A stretch of 64,000 nt of DNA from Corynebacterium tuberculostearicum (GTDB lineage: Bacteria > Actinomycetota > Actinomycetes > Mycobacteriales > Mycobacteriaceae). The stretch is taken from NCBI RefSeq assembly GCF_030503735.1, contig NZ_CP073096.1, positions 2,108,001-2,172,000 of the forward strand, read 5' to 3'. Position numbers and translations under genes: made by a program. Shown here one piece after another: positions 1 through 9,029 of the stretch. The notes beneath the pieces were generated by a model that was not told the DNA's origin, did no database searches, and saw nothing but the letters and a program-made list of their open reading frames with translations. Position 1 is the stretch's first letter; the number at the start of each line of letters is the position of its first letter.

Positions 1-1520
1 TTGTGGAAGAGCGCATCGAGGGACTCCACCTCCATGGCGGGAGTACCGCCCACGTAGAGGTTCACACCCTCAGGGGCCTTAATGTTTTCCAGTTCGTGGA
101 CGATCTTCGCGTAATCATCGCGGTCTTCAATGCCGGCGGAAAGAACGGTCGTGCCGTCCTTGGTGGCGGTCGTCGGCGCCATGGGTTCGGTGAGGCCGTC
201 GAGGCCGCGTACCTGCATGACGACGTCGACAAGCTGCTGGTTTGATGCATTTTCCACGACGAGTTTGACTGGCTCCGTGCGGAAGGTGGGGAATTCCTCG
301 TTGAATTTATCCTGTGCCACGCGGGTGTCCTGGTCAGGCGGCAAGTAGGATTCGTTGATGCCGCCGAAGGTGATGCTCATGATAGGCAGGGTGAGTGCGA
401 TGAGCAGGCCGCACACGGCGATGGTCAGCCCGCGCGCATGGCGCATTGCCCAACGTGGCAGCTTGTACCACCAGGTGTCCTCGATGGTGCGGGCCGTCCG
501 AGAAGTACGGCGCACGGACCAGGTATCGATCTCGGGGCCAAGCATGCCAAAAATGGAGGGCAGGACGGTGACCGAGAGCAGCGCTGCTAGGCCCACGGCG
601 GAAATGGAGCCATAGGCCACGGACTTCAGGAAGGCCTGCGGGAAGAGGAAGAGCCCCGAAAGCGCCACGGCGACCATGGCTGCGGAAAAGGCTACGGTTT
701 GGCCAGCAGTTGCGGTGGTGGTGGCCACCGCCTCCTCGGTGGAGCGGCCCTTGTCCAGCTCTTCGCGGAAGCGAGAGACCATAAAGAGGCCGTAGTCGAT
801 GGCTAGACCGAGCCCCAGCAGCGTGACGACGGCCTGAGCAAAGACGTTGACCTGGGAGAATCCCGCCAAAATGGACAGGATTCCTAGTGAGCCCAGGATG
901 GAGAGGCCGCCGACAATGAGCGGCATGCAGGCCGCGACGACGGAGCCAAAGACCACTAGCAGGAGGATGCCCACCAATGGAAGGGCGGCTTTTTCAGCGC
1001 GGGAGATATCGTGCGACATGCCGACATCCAGCGCATCTGCAACTGCGGTGGCGCCCGCAATCTCAACCGGCGCGGAGGTATCCGTAAGCGCGCCCTGGAT
1101 GGTGCGGAAATCCTTGAGCGTTTGCTCGTCATCGCCCTTGAGCCCGATGGCTGCGAAGGCTAGTGAATGATCATCATTGACCAGGTTCGGGTTCTTCGTA
1201 TCGAAGTAGCTGGTCACCGAATCAATTTGGTCGGGATACTCCGATTTTAGCTGCGACAAGTGCTGCTTAGCGGCGTCGAAATTCTCATCGGGGGAGTGAA
1301 AGAGCAAGATGACATCGCCGGAGTTATCACGACCAAAAGCCTCTTGCTCGATCTGCGCTGCGCTTGTCGACGCCGCATTGGGATCCTCCCAGCCCTCCTG
1401 GCTCATGCGGTCTTCAAGCTGCAATCCAAAGCTCACGAAGAGCGCAAGGATAGCGGCGACGATGATAGCGGGGATGAGCCGGCGGTGTGCGTAGGAAAAA
1501 CGTCCCCATTTCTCAAACAT
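1..1520 (-). CDS. MMPL/RND-family mycolate exporter, MmpL3-like (3' end outside window)
   Basis: About 506 residues are visible from the ATG at 1520; the frame runs open off the left edge, so the C-terminal half is missing. The protein begins MFEKWGRFSYAHRR, followed by a hydrophobic helix (about 14-32), a large extracytoplasmic domain, and a block of five or six membrane helices (about 170-370) with the MMPL-type stretch GLGLAIDYGLFMVSRFREEL, which holds the intramembrane Asp-Tyr pair used for proton relay. A second porter-like domain then starts. Proteins of this family in Corynebacteriales flip trehalose monomycolate. The gene lies 12 bp after the NYN gene and two genes after trmB, the order of Rv0206c-Rv0208c, which supports the MmpL3/CmpL1 group. 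An AGGAGG-like site precedes the start. Confidence 0.9.
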   Translation of the reverse strand, partial: MFEKWGRFSYAHRRLIPAIIVAAILALFVSFGLQLEDRMSQEGWEDPNAASTSAAQIEQEAFGRDNSGDVILLFHSPDENFDAAKQHLSQLKSEYPDQIDSVTSYFDTKNPNLVNDDHSLAFAAIGLKGDDEQTLKDFRTIQGALTDTSAPVEIAGATAVADALDVGMSHDISRAEKAALPLVGILLLVVFGSVVAACMPLIVGGLSILGSLGILSILAGFSQVNVFAQAVVTLLGLGLAIDYGLFMVSRFREELDKGRSTEEAVATTTATAGQTVAFSAAMVAVALSGLFLFPQAFLKSVAYGSISAVGLAALLSVTVLPSIFGMLGPEIDTWSVRRTSRTARTIEDTWWYKLPRWAMRHARGLTIAVCGLLIALTLPIMSITFGGINESYLPPDQDTRVAQDKFNEEFPTFRTEPVKLVVENASNQQLVDVVMQVRGLDGLTEPMAPTTATKDGTTVLSAGIEDRDDYAKIVHELENIKAPEGVNLYVGGTPAMEVESLDALFH

Positions 1521-1532
1521 TGAGGCAGCCTC

Positions 1533-2126
1533 CTATCGGTTATTGAGCAGGGCAGCCAGGGGACGGAATGGCTGCAGCCATGCACCACCCTCGGGCAGGT
1601 TATCCAGGTTGACGCGCGGTAGCGGTTCGCGGAATACGCCCTCGATATCTTCCAGATCCACGAAATTGATATCAGCATGGCCGACCGCCCATGCGGCATG
1701 CTCGTGGAAGCCCAGGACCGTTACCGGAAGACCTTCAGCGATGAGCTCTTCCAACGGCTCTTGGAAATTCTGGCCATCGGCGGAGGCAACAATGACGCCG
1801 GCTAGATCCGCGCGGAGATTGTCGATGTGCTCGAGCATATCCGGATCTACGTCATCGTCTTCGTGGATCTTGGGCTTGGCAAAAACGCCGAAGCCCACGT
1901 TGCGGATGGCTTCTACCCAAGGACGGATGACATCGGCTCCGCCCGGGGTGACATTGGTAAAGACATCGGCACGCGGTTCCGCATCAACATCTTGGGCAAG
2001 GTGGACCAGCCAGCGGCCGATGGCATCGAAGCGCGGGCGGTGTGCGGCGGTGGGGCGGCCGCCGAGCAGGGAGCCTAGGCCCATGTCCATATTGGGCGCA
2101 TCCCAGACAAGTAGGTAGGTGCTCAT
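1533..2126 (-). CDS. NYN-domain protein (Rv0207c-like)
   Basis: This 197-aa soluble protein begins MSTYLLVWDAPNMDMG; the early Asp and Asn of WDAPNMD and the later acidic positions around VIVASADGQNF fit the PIN-like NYN nuclease fold (DUF88 group). The substrate is unknown; a metal-dependent RNase role is inferred from the fold only. The ATG follows directly on the trmB stop (TAAATG), so the two are probably translated in a coupled way, and the MmpL gene follows 12 bp later. The trio trmB-NYN-mmpL3 is conserved across mycolate-containing actinobacteria, but no link between the NYN protein and mycolate transport is visible in the sequence. Confidence 0.85.
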   Translation of the reverse strand: MSTYLLVWDAPNMDMGLGSLLGGRPTAAHRPRFDAIGRWLVHLAQDVDAEPRADVFTNVTPGGADVIRPWVEAIRNVGFGVFAKPKIHEDDDVDPDMLEHIDNLRADLAGVIVASADGQNFQEPLEELIAEGLPVTVLGFHEHAAWAVGHADINFVDLEDIEGVFREPLPRVNLDNLPEGGAWLQPFRPLAALLNNR

Positions 2127-2903
2127 TTATTTCTTCTCCCAGAGGTACTCCGTAATCACGTGTTCTTTATCTAGGCCTTTGCCCTCGAACTTGGTGATGA
2201 CCTGTCGGTCTACCAACTGCGGGCACTCTGGCCACGGCCAGCCCTTGTAATCGAGGCTCGGCTCGACCTCGACTAGCTCATCTATCCATTCGGCATATCC
2301 GGCGTGGTCAGTAGCGACGTGCAACACGCCGCCCTTTTTTAACCGAGAGGCAAATAGGTTCAGCGTGCCGGATTGGATGATGCGCCGCTTGTGGTGGCGC
2401 GCCTTTGGCCACGGATCCGGGAAGAATACACGAATGCCGTCGAGGGTTTCCGGCTCAAACATGCGCATCATGACCTCGATGCCATCGCCACGGATCATGC
2501 GGATGTTCTCGATTCCCTCACGCTCAATCTGGCCCAGCAGTTTGGCAAGGCCCGGCTTGTATAGCTCGACGGCGATGATATTGGTATCGGCCTCTTTCGG
2601 TGCCATCGCGGCAGTTGAGGTGCCGGTGCCAGAACCGATTTCTACGATGGTTTTAGAACCGCTGCGGCCGAACCAGGAATCGAGGTCAATGACCTCGTCT
2701 TCCAGCACGCGGCCGAGCTCTGCCCAGCGCTTTTCAAAAAGCTCATGTTGGTTTTCGGTGAGCGTACCGCGACGGAAAGTGACGTTGCCTAGGCGCGGGT
2801 AATCAAGCTCGTTGTTGAAAACAGCGTTGAAATCGGTCTGTGGTGGGCGGCCTGGGGGCATTTCCCCAGCGCAGGCGTTTTGAGAGTTATTTGTGCTATT
2901 CAT
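2127..2903 (-). CDS. trmB: tRNA (guanine-N7-)-methyltransferase
   Basis: A 258-aa class I SAM-dependent methyltransferase that makes m7G46 in tRNA. The SAM-binding loop is [15 protein letters not shown] (about 85-100), and the TrmB signature [15 protein letters not shown] lies in the second half. The first 20 or so residues ([20 protein letters not shown]) are low-complexity and are probably a flexible tail. It is the first gene of a minus-strand run trmB-NYN-mmpL, divergent from pck across a 348-bp gap. Confidence 0.95.
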   Translation of the reverse strand: MNSTNNSQNACAGEMPPGRPPQTDFNAVFNNELDYPRLGNVTFRRGTLTENQHELFEKRWAELGRVLEDEVIDLDSWFGRSGSKTIVEIGSGTGTSTAAMAPKEADTNIIAVELYKPGLAKLLGQIEREGIENIRMIRGDGIEVMMRMFEPETLDGIRVFFPDPWPKARHHKRRIIQSGTLNLFASRLKKGGVLHVATDHAGYAEWIDELVEVEPSLDYKGWPWPECPQLVDRQVITKFEGKGLDKEHVITEYLWEKK

Positions 2904-3251
2904 TGCGGCCTATTTTTCCCTGCTTAGCCCTGCCAAGCAATACGCCGCGCCGTAGGGCACAGGTGACGATGGCCTCCCGGGTATAACCAGTGGGCCCGGT
3001 TGGGGGTGGAAGTCGATTGTTTTGACACCTGCAGGGGAGGGTAATAGGCCCCCAGAAAGGGGGATAGGAAAGGCGATTTTTACCACACCACCTTCGTGTG
3101 CGCTTGGTGAAGTTCTGGTTAACGTGGTGGATATAACCGGTGCGGTAAAATCTGCGGAAATTATTCGGACTGGCACGTTAATCTTGAGGTGGAAGGCACA
3201 GTTGGGGTTTTCTTGCTCCAATTTTCACACCCACCCTCAGGAGAATTACTA
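2904..3251. promoter_or_regulatory. Divergent control region between trmB and pck
   Basis: This 348-bp gap carries the promoters for trmB (leftward) and pck (rightward). A TAAAAT box near 3147 is a plausible -10 for pck, giving a leader of about 100 nt. The stretch GGTTAACGTGGTGGATATAACC just upstream is imperfectly symmetric and could be an operator. No coding signal or known RNA motif was recognised. The promoter call is inference from spacing and a hexamer match. Confidence 0.35.
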
Positions 3252-5075
3252 ATGACCGCCACTATCCCAGGGCTCGTCGGAGAGCTGCCGACTAAAAACG
3301 AAAAGCTTATCGGCTGGATCAGCGAGAACGTTGAGCTTTTCCAGCCGGACCAGGTGGTCTTTGTAGACGGCTCCCAGGACGAGGCCGATCGTTTGGCCGA
3401 CGAGCTGGTGGAAAAGGGTACGCTTATCAAGCTGAACGAAGAAAAGCGACCTAATTCCTACTTGGCTCGTTCCAACCCTTCCGATGTCGCACGCGTGGAA
3501 TCCCGCACCTTCATCTGCACCGAGCACGAAGATGGCGCTGGTCCTACTAATAACTGGGCACCGCCTGCGGCGATGAAGGAGGAGATGACGGAAGCATTCC
3601 GTGGCTCCATGAAGGGCCGCACCATGTACGTGGTTCCCTTCTGCATGGGCCCGATTAGTGATCCGGAACCGAAGTTGGGCGTGCAGCTCACTGACTCCGC
3701 CTATGTTGTGCTCTCCATGCGCATCATGACCCGTATGGGTGCCGAGGCCTTAGAGAAGATTGGTGCCGATGGCAACTTTGTCCACGCCCTGCATTCCGTG
3801 GGTGCCCCACTGGAGCCGGGTGAGGAAGACGTGGCTTGGCCGTGCAATGACACCAAGTACATCACCCAGTTCCCTGAAACCAAGGAAATCTGGTCCTACG
3901 GTTCCGGATACGGCGGCAACGCCATCCTGGCGAAAAAGTGTTACGCCCTGCGCATCGCTTCTGTTATGGCCAAGGAAGAGGGCTGGATGGCCGAGCACAT
4001 GCTCATTCTGAAGCTCACCAACCCAGAAGGTAAGAAGTACCACGTCGCTGCTGCCTTCCCGTCGGCATGCGGCAAGACCAACCTGGCCATGATTACCCCG
4101 ACCATCCCTGGCTGGAAGGCCGAGGTCGTCGGGGACGATATTGCGTGGCTGCACCTGCGCGAGGACGGGCTCTACGCCGTGAATCCGGAAAACGGCTTCT
4201 TTGGTGTGGCCCCTGGCACCAACTATGATTCCAACCCGATTGCCATGCAGACCATGGAGCCAGGCAATACCATCTTCACCAACGTTGCGCTTACTGATGA
4301 AGGCGATGTCTGGTGGGAGGAAATGTCCAAGGAGGTGCCAGAGCACCTCATCGATTGGACCGGCGAAGACTGGACTCCGGAATCTTCTACAAAGGCAGCG
4401 CACCCGAACTCTCGCTACTGTGTACCGATTTCCCAGTGCCCGAGCGCAGCTCCGGAGTACGACGACTGGCAGGGTGTGAAGATCGACGCCATCCTCTTCG
4501 GTGGCCGCCGCAAGACCACCGTTCCACTGGTTACCCAGGCTTTTGATTGGAACCACGGCACCATGATCGGCGCCCTGTTGGCATCCGGTCAGACCGCTGC
4601 AGCAGAGGGCAGCGTTGGCACCCTGCGCCATGACCCGATGGCTATGCTGCCGTTCATTGGCTACAACGCCGGCGACTACTTGCAGCACTGGATTGACATG
4701 GGTGAACAGGGCGGCGACCGAATGCCGGCCATCTTCTTGGTTAACTGGTTCCGCCGCGGCGACGACGGCCGCTTCCTGTGGCCGGGCTTCGGCGAGAATT
4801 CCCGCGTGCTCAAGTGGATCATTGATCGCATCGAAGGCAACGTCGAGGCAGAAGAAACCGTCGTGGGCCACACCGCCCGCGCCGAGGATATCGATCTCGA
4901 AGGCATCGACTTCGATATCGAGGATGTTCGCGCCGCTCTCGCCGTCGACCCCAAGGAATGGGAAGGAGACATGCAGGACAACGCCAGCTACCTCAACTTT
5001 TTGGGCTCCCGCGTCCCATCCGAGGTGTGGGACCAGTTCCACGCCCTGAAGGAGCGCGTAGAAAACGCCTCTTAA
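3252..5075 (+). CDS. pck: Phosphoenolpyruvate carboxykinase (GTP)
   Basis: A 607-aa cytosolic enzyme converting oxaloacetate and GTP to PEP, GDP and CO2 for gluconeogenesis. The P-loop (kinase-1) FPSACGKTN with the reactive Cys lies at about 269-277, and the kinase-2 motif GDDIAWL at about 294. Length and motifs are those of the GTP-dependent class. The start at 3252 is chosen because AGGAG lies 8-9 bp upstream and the product begins [14 protein letters not shown]; an earlier in-frame ATG at 3189 lacks a ribosome site. A strong terminator follows. Confidence 0.97.
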   Translation: MTATIPGLVGELPTKNEKLIGWISENVELFQPDQVVFVDGSQDEADRLADELVEKGTLIKLNEEKRPNSYLARSNPSDVARVESRTFICTEHEDGAGPTNNWAPPAAMKEEMTEAFRGSMKGRTMYVVPFCMGPISDPEPKLGVQLTDSAYVVLSMRIMTRMGAEALEKIGADGNFVHALHSVGAPLEPGEEDVAWPCNDTKYITQFPETKEIWSYGSGYGGNAILAKKCYALRIASVMAKEEGWMAEHMLILKLTNPEGKKYHVAAAFPSACGKTNLAMITPTIPGWKAEVVGDDIAWLHLREDGLYAVNPENGFFGVAPGTNYDSNPIAMQTMEPGNTIFTNVALTDEGDVWWEEMSKEVPEHLIDWTGEDWTPESSTKAAHPNSRYCVPISQCPSAAPEYDDWQGVKIDAILFGGRRKTTVPLVTQAFDWNHGTMIGALLASGQTAAAEGSVGTLRHDPMAMLPFIGYNAGDYLQHWIDMGEQGGDRMPAIFLVNWFRRGDDGRFLWPGFGENSRVLKWIIDRIEGNVEAEETVVGHTARAEDIDLEGIDFDIEDVRAALAVDPKEWEGDMQDNASYLNFLGSRVPSEVWDQFHALKERVENAS

Positions 5076-5091
5076 GAACTAGGCTCCAGCT

Positions 5092-5138
5092 AGCCCCCAG
5101 CGACGTCAGCGTTGCTGGGGGCTTTGCATTGTTTTACC
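5092..5138 (+). terminator. Rho-independent terminator of pck
   Basis: GCCCCCAGC (5093-5101) pairs with GCTGGGGGC (5114-5122) and is followed by TTTGCATTGTTTT. It separates pck from the bacteriocin locus. Confidence 0.9.
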
Positions 5139-5281
5139 TAGATATAAAAAGTAAACAATGAGTTAATCTTAGTTAATAAAAGTGAAACTCTTTACCGTTA
5201 ATGGTGAAAACTATTAATACTTATGAAATTCTTTTAATGCCCGGAAAACGGGTATTTCATTTCGGAAAAGGAGAGAAATAG
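5139..5281 (+). promoter_or_regulatory. AT-rich promoter/leader of the bacteriocin locus
   Basis: A sharply AT-rich stretch, unlike the GC-rich flanks, with repeated TTAATNNTAGTTAATAAAA-like and TTAATGGTGAAAACTATTAATAC motifs that could hold promoter and operator sites. A hairpin AATGCCCG/CGGGTATT (5236-5243 with 5249-5256, GAAAA loop) sits just before the ribosome site AAAGGAGAG. The hairpin could act as a short attenuator or a protective 5' structure. Function is inferred. Confidence 0.45.
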
Positions 5282-5569
5282 ATGCGGAAAAAGAGTCTGG
5301 CTTCTGCAGCCGCCGCTTTTCTACTAGGTGCTGGTGCGCTTGGGGGAACTGCTTTGGCAGGAGAGCTTGTCGATGGAGGTATGTGGGAACACGGTAAGGG
5401 TGGAGGCCGAGTGTGGTCGAACTACCACCATCCCAGCGTTAATCACGGTAGTTCCGTGAATGGCCACCAGTACGTTGACTCTGGCTGCCAGCCAGCGAAT
5501 ACGTGGGCCCGTGCGCAGGCATCATCTCGTTGGCTCGGGGCGGATGGCGCTTATTACCGCTTGTGTTAA
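5282..5569 (+). CDS. Lactococcin 972 family bacteriocin precursor
   Basis: A 95-aa preprotein. Residues 1-26 form a Sec signal peptide (basic MRKK, hydrophobic core, ALA cleavage site before Gly27), leaving a mature peptide of about 69 residues. The mature part shows the family pattern: GGMWEHGKGGGRVWSNYHHP followed by a Tyr/Ser/Trp-rich second half ending AYYRLC. Lactococcin 972 binds lipid II and blocks septum formation in sensitive cells; that activity is inferred here. Two cysteines are present, Cys69 and the C-terminal Cys95, which could form a disulfide. The next two genes are the family's usual membrane protein and ABC ATPase. AAAGGAG precedes the ATG. Confidence 0.88.
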   Translation: MRKKSLASAAAAFLLGAGALGGTALAGELVDGGMWEHGKGGGRVWSNYHHPSVNHGSSVNGHQYVDSGCQPANTWARAQASSRWLGADGAYYRLC

Positions 5570-5585
5570 TAGAAGGTAAGCGTCA

Positions 5586-5621
5586 CAAGGGTCGTCGTCA
5601 TGGGCGACCCTTGCTTTAGTT
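5586..5621 (+). terminator. Terminator/attenuator between the bacteriocin gene and its ABC genes
   Basis: CAAGGGTCG (5586-5594) and CGACCCTTG (5605-5613) form a 9-bp stem with a 10-nt loop, followed by CTTTAGTT. Placed right after the precursor gene, it probably lets most transcripts stop there, giving more peptide than transporter. Confidence 0.75.
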
Positions 5622-5634
5622 AAGGAAGTATTTC

Positions 5635-7599
5635 ATGAAAGAAGGCGTTAGCCTTTCTCAACGAATTCTCGCCGCATTTTGCGTACTATCCGCATTGTTC
5701 TTGGGGTATTGGGCATTTGCGATGACGCAGTCGGAGGGAATATTTGAAACCGGCTCTTTTATCAACGTCGGAACGGATGATGGCCAGGGCTCTGAGATTC
5801 TTGCTGCACTCGATGAGGCTGCGCAATCGAAGGGTGAACGCATTGCAGTGGAACTCGAGCAACCGGACCATACCGACGTCTACGCCGCTGGGGACTTTGG
5901 TGGCACTTGGTACAACACGATTGCGCCGGGCAGTCCAGTTAACATACACGATCTGACGGAATTGCCGGATGAGGATCCGCGTCAGCTCCTACAACTGTCC
6001 GGGGGCGAGGATTTCAAAAATACAGTGTATGGAATTCTGGATGCCCACAGCGCGCAGCACCAAGAATTGGAAAGCCTAGAATGGTCGTTCCTTTTCACGG
6101 ATACCGCGCTAGCTGGAATTTATTTTCTGATTCTGGCCACATGCTTTGCTGTCGTCGTGGCCGGTGCGATCGCGCGAACCAGGGATTATGCCGTGTGGCA
6201 GCTCATGGGACTATCGCCTAGGGCCATATTTGCACGTGAGTTTCGGCGTTCTTATGCAAGTGCATTTCTTGGTGCACTGGCCATCGCGGCGGTGGTGCTG
6301 GTGTTGTGCGGAGTATTGGTTTCGCCACGAGTAATGCTAGGGATTATGCGCTACTCGGCAGTCTTTCTGTTTCCCCTTCTCGTTGTCATGGTGGTGGCAT
6401 TCCTCCTGACTACATGGGCGTGTAAAAAGCTAGCGTTGAGGGATCGGCTCAAAGGGAAGCTGCCGCAGCGTAGTACCGTGGCAATTGTCGTCTTGTTGAA
6501 ACTCGTGCCCTGTATTGCAGCTGTAGGACTCATAGCCCCAGCACTAAACCACCTGCATGAAGTGGAGGTGCAAAAAGGCGTTGGTAACTTCTGGAAGCAA
6601 GCCGATGATCTGCAGCTCTTGGAACTTTCAGGGGCGCGTGATAGCGACGGCATCGTAGATTCAACACATAAGTTAGCCGAGCTTGCGCGGGCTAAATCTG
6701 CGGTTGGTCAGTTTCAATATGTACAGTTTTCTGAAGACTCACCGGCAGAGTTCGGCGGAGTCGGCCGGGATATGCTCAGCTTCAATTACACGGCAGCGAT
6801 GCGTTCGGTGGAAGGCCCACTGCGCGAGAAATTGCAGAATAATCCGCCGCACGAGCCCACAAGGTATATTCCGCGAGGACTAGAAGGCAGTGCAGATTCG
6901 GTCCCGAAGGACTTCTATTGCAGCGAGCACGAATGTCCAGTGGAAATCCTCGATAGTGATGACTTCGACGTAGCTACTTGGCAGATAGATGAAACTGGTT
7001 GGGGCGAACAGATAAAAACTGCGGGGCCGGTGATGACCATCTATCCGGACGATCAGCTGCCGTCAGATAGAACCATTGTTGCCGGCATGACTCAGAATGG
7101 TACTGGTTTTTTGGGTGAGGTTCCGTCTGAGCTTCGCGATGATCCGGACCTTAGCAATTTCGTTTTGAAGACCAACTCGGCTGCACATCTTTGGGCCAAG
7201 GGAAACGCGTCGTTGCGTGCCGATACCGTTGCGTTGGTTCTCGGTGTCATTGCTGCAGCTTTGATTGCGTTAACCATGGCGGTCATTGCGGGCTTTTTGT
7301 ATCGAAAATTGTTTGCACAGCGGCTTCGCGTCTACCGGTTCATGGGAATTCCCATGGCTCGTGCGTATCGATATTTGTGGATTGCTGACGCCGCAATCTG
7401 TTGTGTCACCATAGGTTATTTATGGTTCAAAGGAGGCCAAGCACGAGAGCTGGAACGGATGAATAGTATGCCCGCCGTCGTCGCCCAGCTGAAAGTAACG
7501 CCAGAAGCAATGGTCTACGGGGTTGGGCTTTCAATTCTTGTGGCCGTCGTTTCGGTAGTGACAATGGTGCACATCTCATATCGGGTAGGAAAGAGATAG
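5635..7599 (+). CDS. Bacteriocin-associated integral membrane protein (DUF1430-type)
   Basis: This 654-aa protein has an N-terminal helix (about 8-30), a long extracytoplasmic segment, three or four helices (about 155-315), a second large external domain, and three C-terminal helices (about 530-650), an arrangement like FtsX/MacB-type permeases with duplicated halves. It matches the large membrane protein that accompanies lactococcin-972-type peptides and acts with the ATPase encoded 4 bp downstream. It is usually regarded as an immunity or export permease; which one is not settled by the sequence. AAGGAAG lies before the ATG. The lower GC content than in the flanks suggests horizontal gain of the locus. 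Confidence 0.82.
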   Translation: MKEGVSLSQRILAAFCVLSALFLGYWAFAMTQSEGIFETGSFINVGTDDGQGSEILAALDEAAQSKGERIAVELEQPDHTDVYAAGDFGGTWYNTIAPGSPVNIHDLTELPDEDPRQLLQLSGGEDFKNTVYGILDAHSAQHQELESLEWSFLFTDTALAGIYFLILATCFAVVVAGAIARTRDYAVWQLMGLSPRAIFAREFRRSYASAFLGALAIAAVVLVLCGVLVSPRVMLGIMRYSAVFLFPLLVVMVVAFLLTTWACKKLALRDRLKGKLPQRSTVAIVVLLKLVPCIAAVGLIAPALNHLHEVEVQKGVGNFWKQADDLQLLELSGARDSDGIVDSTHKLAELARAKSAVGQFQYVQFSEDSPAEFGGVGRDMLSFNYTAAMRSVEGPLREKLQNNPPHEPTRYIPRGLEGSADSVPKDFYCSEHECPVEILDSDDFDVATWQIDETGWGEQIKTAGPVMTIYPDDQLPSDRTIVAGMTQNGTGFLGEVPSELRDDPDLSNFVLKTNSAAHLWAKGNASLRADTVALVLGVIAAALIALTMAVIAGFLYRKLFAQRLRVYRFMGIPMARAYRYLWIADAAICCVTIGYLWFKGGQARELERMNSMPAVVAQLKVTPEAMVYGVGLSILVAVVSVVTMVHISYRVGKR

Positions 7600-7603
7600 A
7601 AAA

Positions 7604-8257
7604 ATGAATGAGGCCGTAATAAAGATTCGGGAAGGTCGCTACTCCATTGCTCAACGCACCTTGTGGTCCGGCGTGGATTTAGATATCGCGCCAGGACAAG
7701 TAGTGGCCCTAACCGGGCCTTCGGGCTGCGGGAAAACCACGCTATTAAATTGCTTAGGTCTTCTGGACTCGCTCAGCGGCGGAAGTGTGGAAGTGCTCGG
7801 TCACGATGCTACGCGTATGAAAGAAAGGCAAGCGCGAAAAGTGCGCCGCCACGATATTGGTTATCTATTTCAGGATTTTGCTCTGGTTGATACCGATTCG
7901 GTTGCCGATAATTTGGCCGTCGCATTGCCCCCTAAGACGCCGCAGGCTAAGAAAGCAGAAATTATTTCCGGTGCGCTGGAACAGGTGGGCTTAGCTGGAC
8001 GAGAGAAGGAGAAAGCATTTTCCTTAAGCGGTGGCGAACAGCAGCGAGCTTCTTTTGCCCGCATCTTGGTACGCACCCCGAGCCTCATCTTGGCGGATGA
8101 ACCAACTGCGGCTCTCGACAGTAAGAACAGCGACCGCGTGCTGTCCCTGCTGCAGGAGCAAGCCGCTGCCGGCGCTGCGGTCATCGTGGTTACCCACGAT
8201 GACCGAGTCCGAGATCAATGTAGTGAGGTCTTCGAGCTCAGCGCGTATTGCCATTAA
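7604..8257 (+). CDS. ABC transporter ATPase, lactococcin 972 group
   Basis: A 217-aa single-domain ATPase of the MacB/LolD type. Walker A is GPSGCGKTT (about 39-47), followed by Q-loop YLFQDFALVD, signature LSGGEQQR and Walker B LILADEPTAALD, with the switch His in VVTHDD. All catalytic elements are intact. It should energise the 654-aa membrane protein encoded 4 bp upstream, forming an immunity or export pump for the bacteriocin. Its 3' end overlaps the convergent methyltransferase gene by 20 bp, as expected if the locus was inserted tightly at the edge of the envelope cluster. Confidence 0.88.
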   Translation: MNEAVIKIREGRYSIAQRTLWSGVDLDIAPGQVVALTGPSGCGKTTLLNCLGLLDSLSGGSVEVLGHDATRMKERQARKVRRHDIGYLFQDFALVDTDSVADNLAVALPPKTPQAKKAEIISGALEQVGLAGREKEKAFSLSGGEQQRASFARILVRTPSLILADEPTAALDSKNSDRVLSLLQEQAAAGAAVIVVTHDDRVRDQCSEVFELSAYCH

Positions 8258-9005
8258 AACTCTTAGGCTGCAATACCAATGTCAGGTTAGAAACCGCGAA
8301 TTCCCGCACACCTGGCACACAGGTTAGCCACCAAGCCCAGCTGGGGTGGTAGCGGGGGAAAGCGATTTTGAGTGCGCCGGTGCGCTGTGCCCAGTGGAGG
8401 CCGGCGGAACAGGGGACGTCGAAAAGCGAAGTGCCATAGATATTCTTGGGCGGATGGCCGTGGCGGCGGGTATAGCGATCGCGGGCAAACTCGCCGCCTA
8501 TGTAGTGCTCCCACAGGCCGGTCTCGTGGCCGCCAAAGGGGCCGAGCCATACCGTGTAGCTCAGGATGGTCAGTCCGCCGGGACGGGTTACGCGCAGCAT
8601 TTCTTCACCCATATCCCAAGGGTTGGGGATGTGCTCGGCCACGTTGGAGGAATAGACCACGTCGAAGGAGCTATCGGCAAAAGGTAGGTTGGTGCCGTCC
8701 CCGCGCACTGAGTTGCTCAAGTGGATGCCAGCCGCAGACATTTCGCCGGCATCTGGCTCTAGTCCCACGTAGCGGGCGCCGTGCCGGGCAAATGCATCCG
8801 CAAAATAGCCCGGTCCGCCGCCCACATCGAGCACCCTCGCCCCGGGAAGCGGCACGCCCAGGTCGCGGCCGAGGTTGTCTACCAGTGCGGCCGTATCTTC
8901 CGCTAGCCCGCCGTAGAAAATCTCGGGGTGCGTCTGCTCAAAGCGGAAGGAGCGCAGCAGCTGAAAGGAGCGGCGCAGCGTGGCCATCTCGCGGGTATGT
9001 CTCAT
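8238..9005 (-). CDS. SAM-dependent methyltransferase-like protein (MtrP/Rv0224c-like)
   Basis: A 255-aa class I methyltransferase: SAM-binding VLDVGGGPGYFADAF (about 53-67), acidic GLEPDAGEM, and post-I motif SFDVVYSSNVAEH. In C. glutamicum the homologue at the same locus (MtrP) is needed for acetylation and export of trehalose monomycolate; I assign it by position and fold. The C-terminal part is rich in Trp and aromatic residues (YHPSWAWWLTCVPG) and may touch the membrane. The ATG at 8987 (MATLRRSF) is an alternative start, since only 24 bp separate the listed start from the divergent glycosyltransferase. Confidence 0.82.
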   Translation of the reverse strand: MRHTREMATLRRSFQLLRSFRFEQTHPEIFYGGLAEDTAALVDNLGRDLGVPLPGARVLDVGGGPGYFADAFARHGARYVGLEPDAGEMSAAGIHLSNSVRGDGTNLPFADSSFDVVYSSNVAEHIPNPWDMGEEMLRVTRPGGLTILSYTVWLGPFGGHETGLWEHYIGGEFARDRYTRRHGHPPKNIYGTSLFDVPCSAGLHWAQRTGALKIAFPRYHPSWAWWLTCVPGVREFAVSNLTLVLQPKSFNGNTR

Positions 9006-9029
9006 AACCCACTAGGCTAATACCTCATA

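Noticed and set aside
3750..5042. Minus-strand 430-aa frame inside pck
   Set aside because: It is a high-GC shadow of the clearly conserved pck gene, with no ribosome site or domain.
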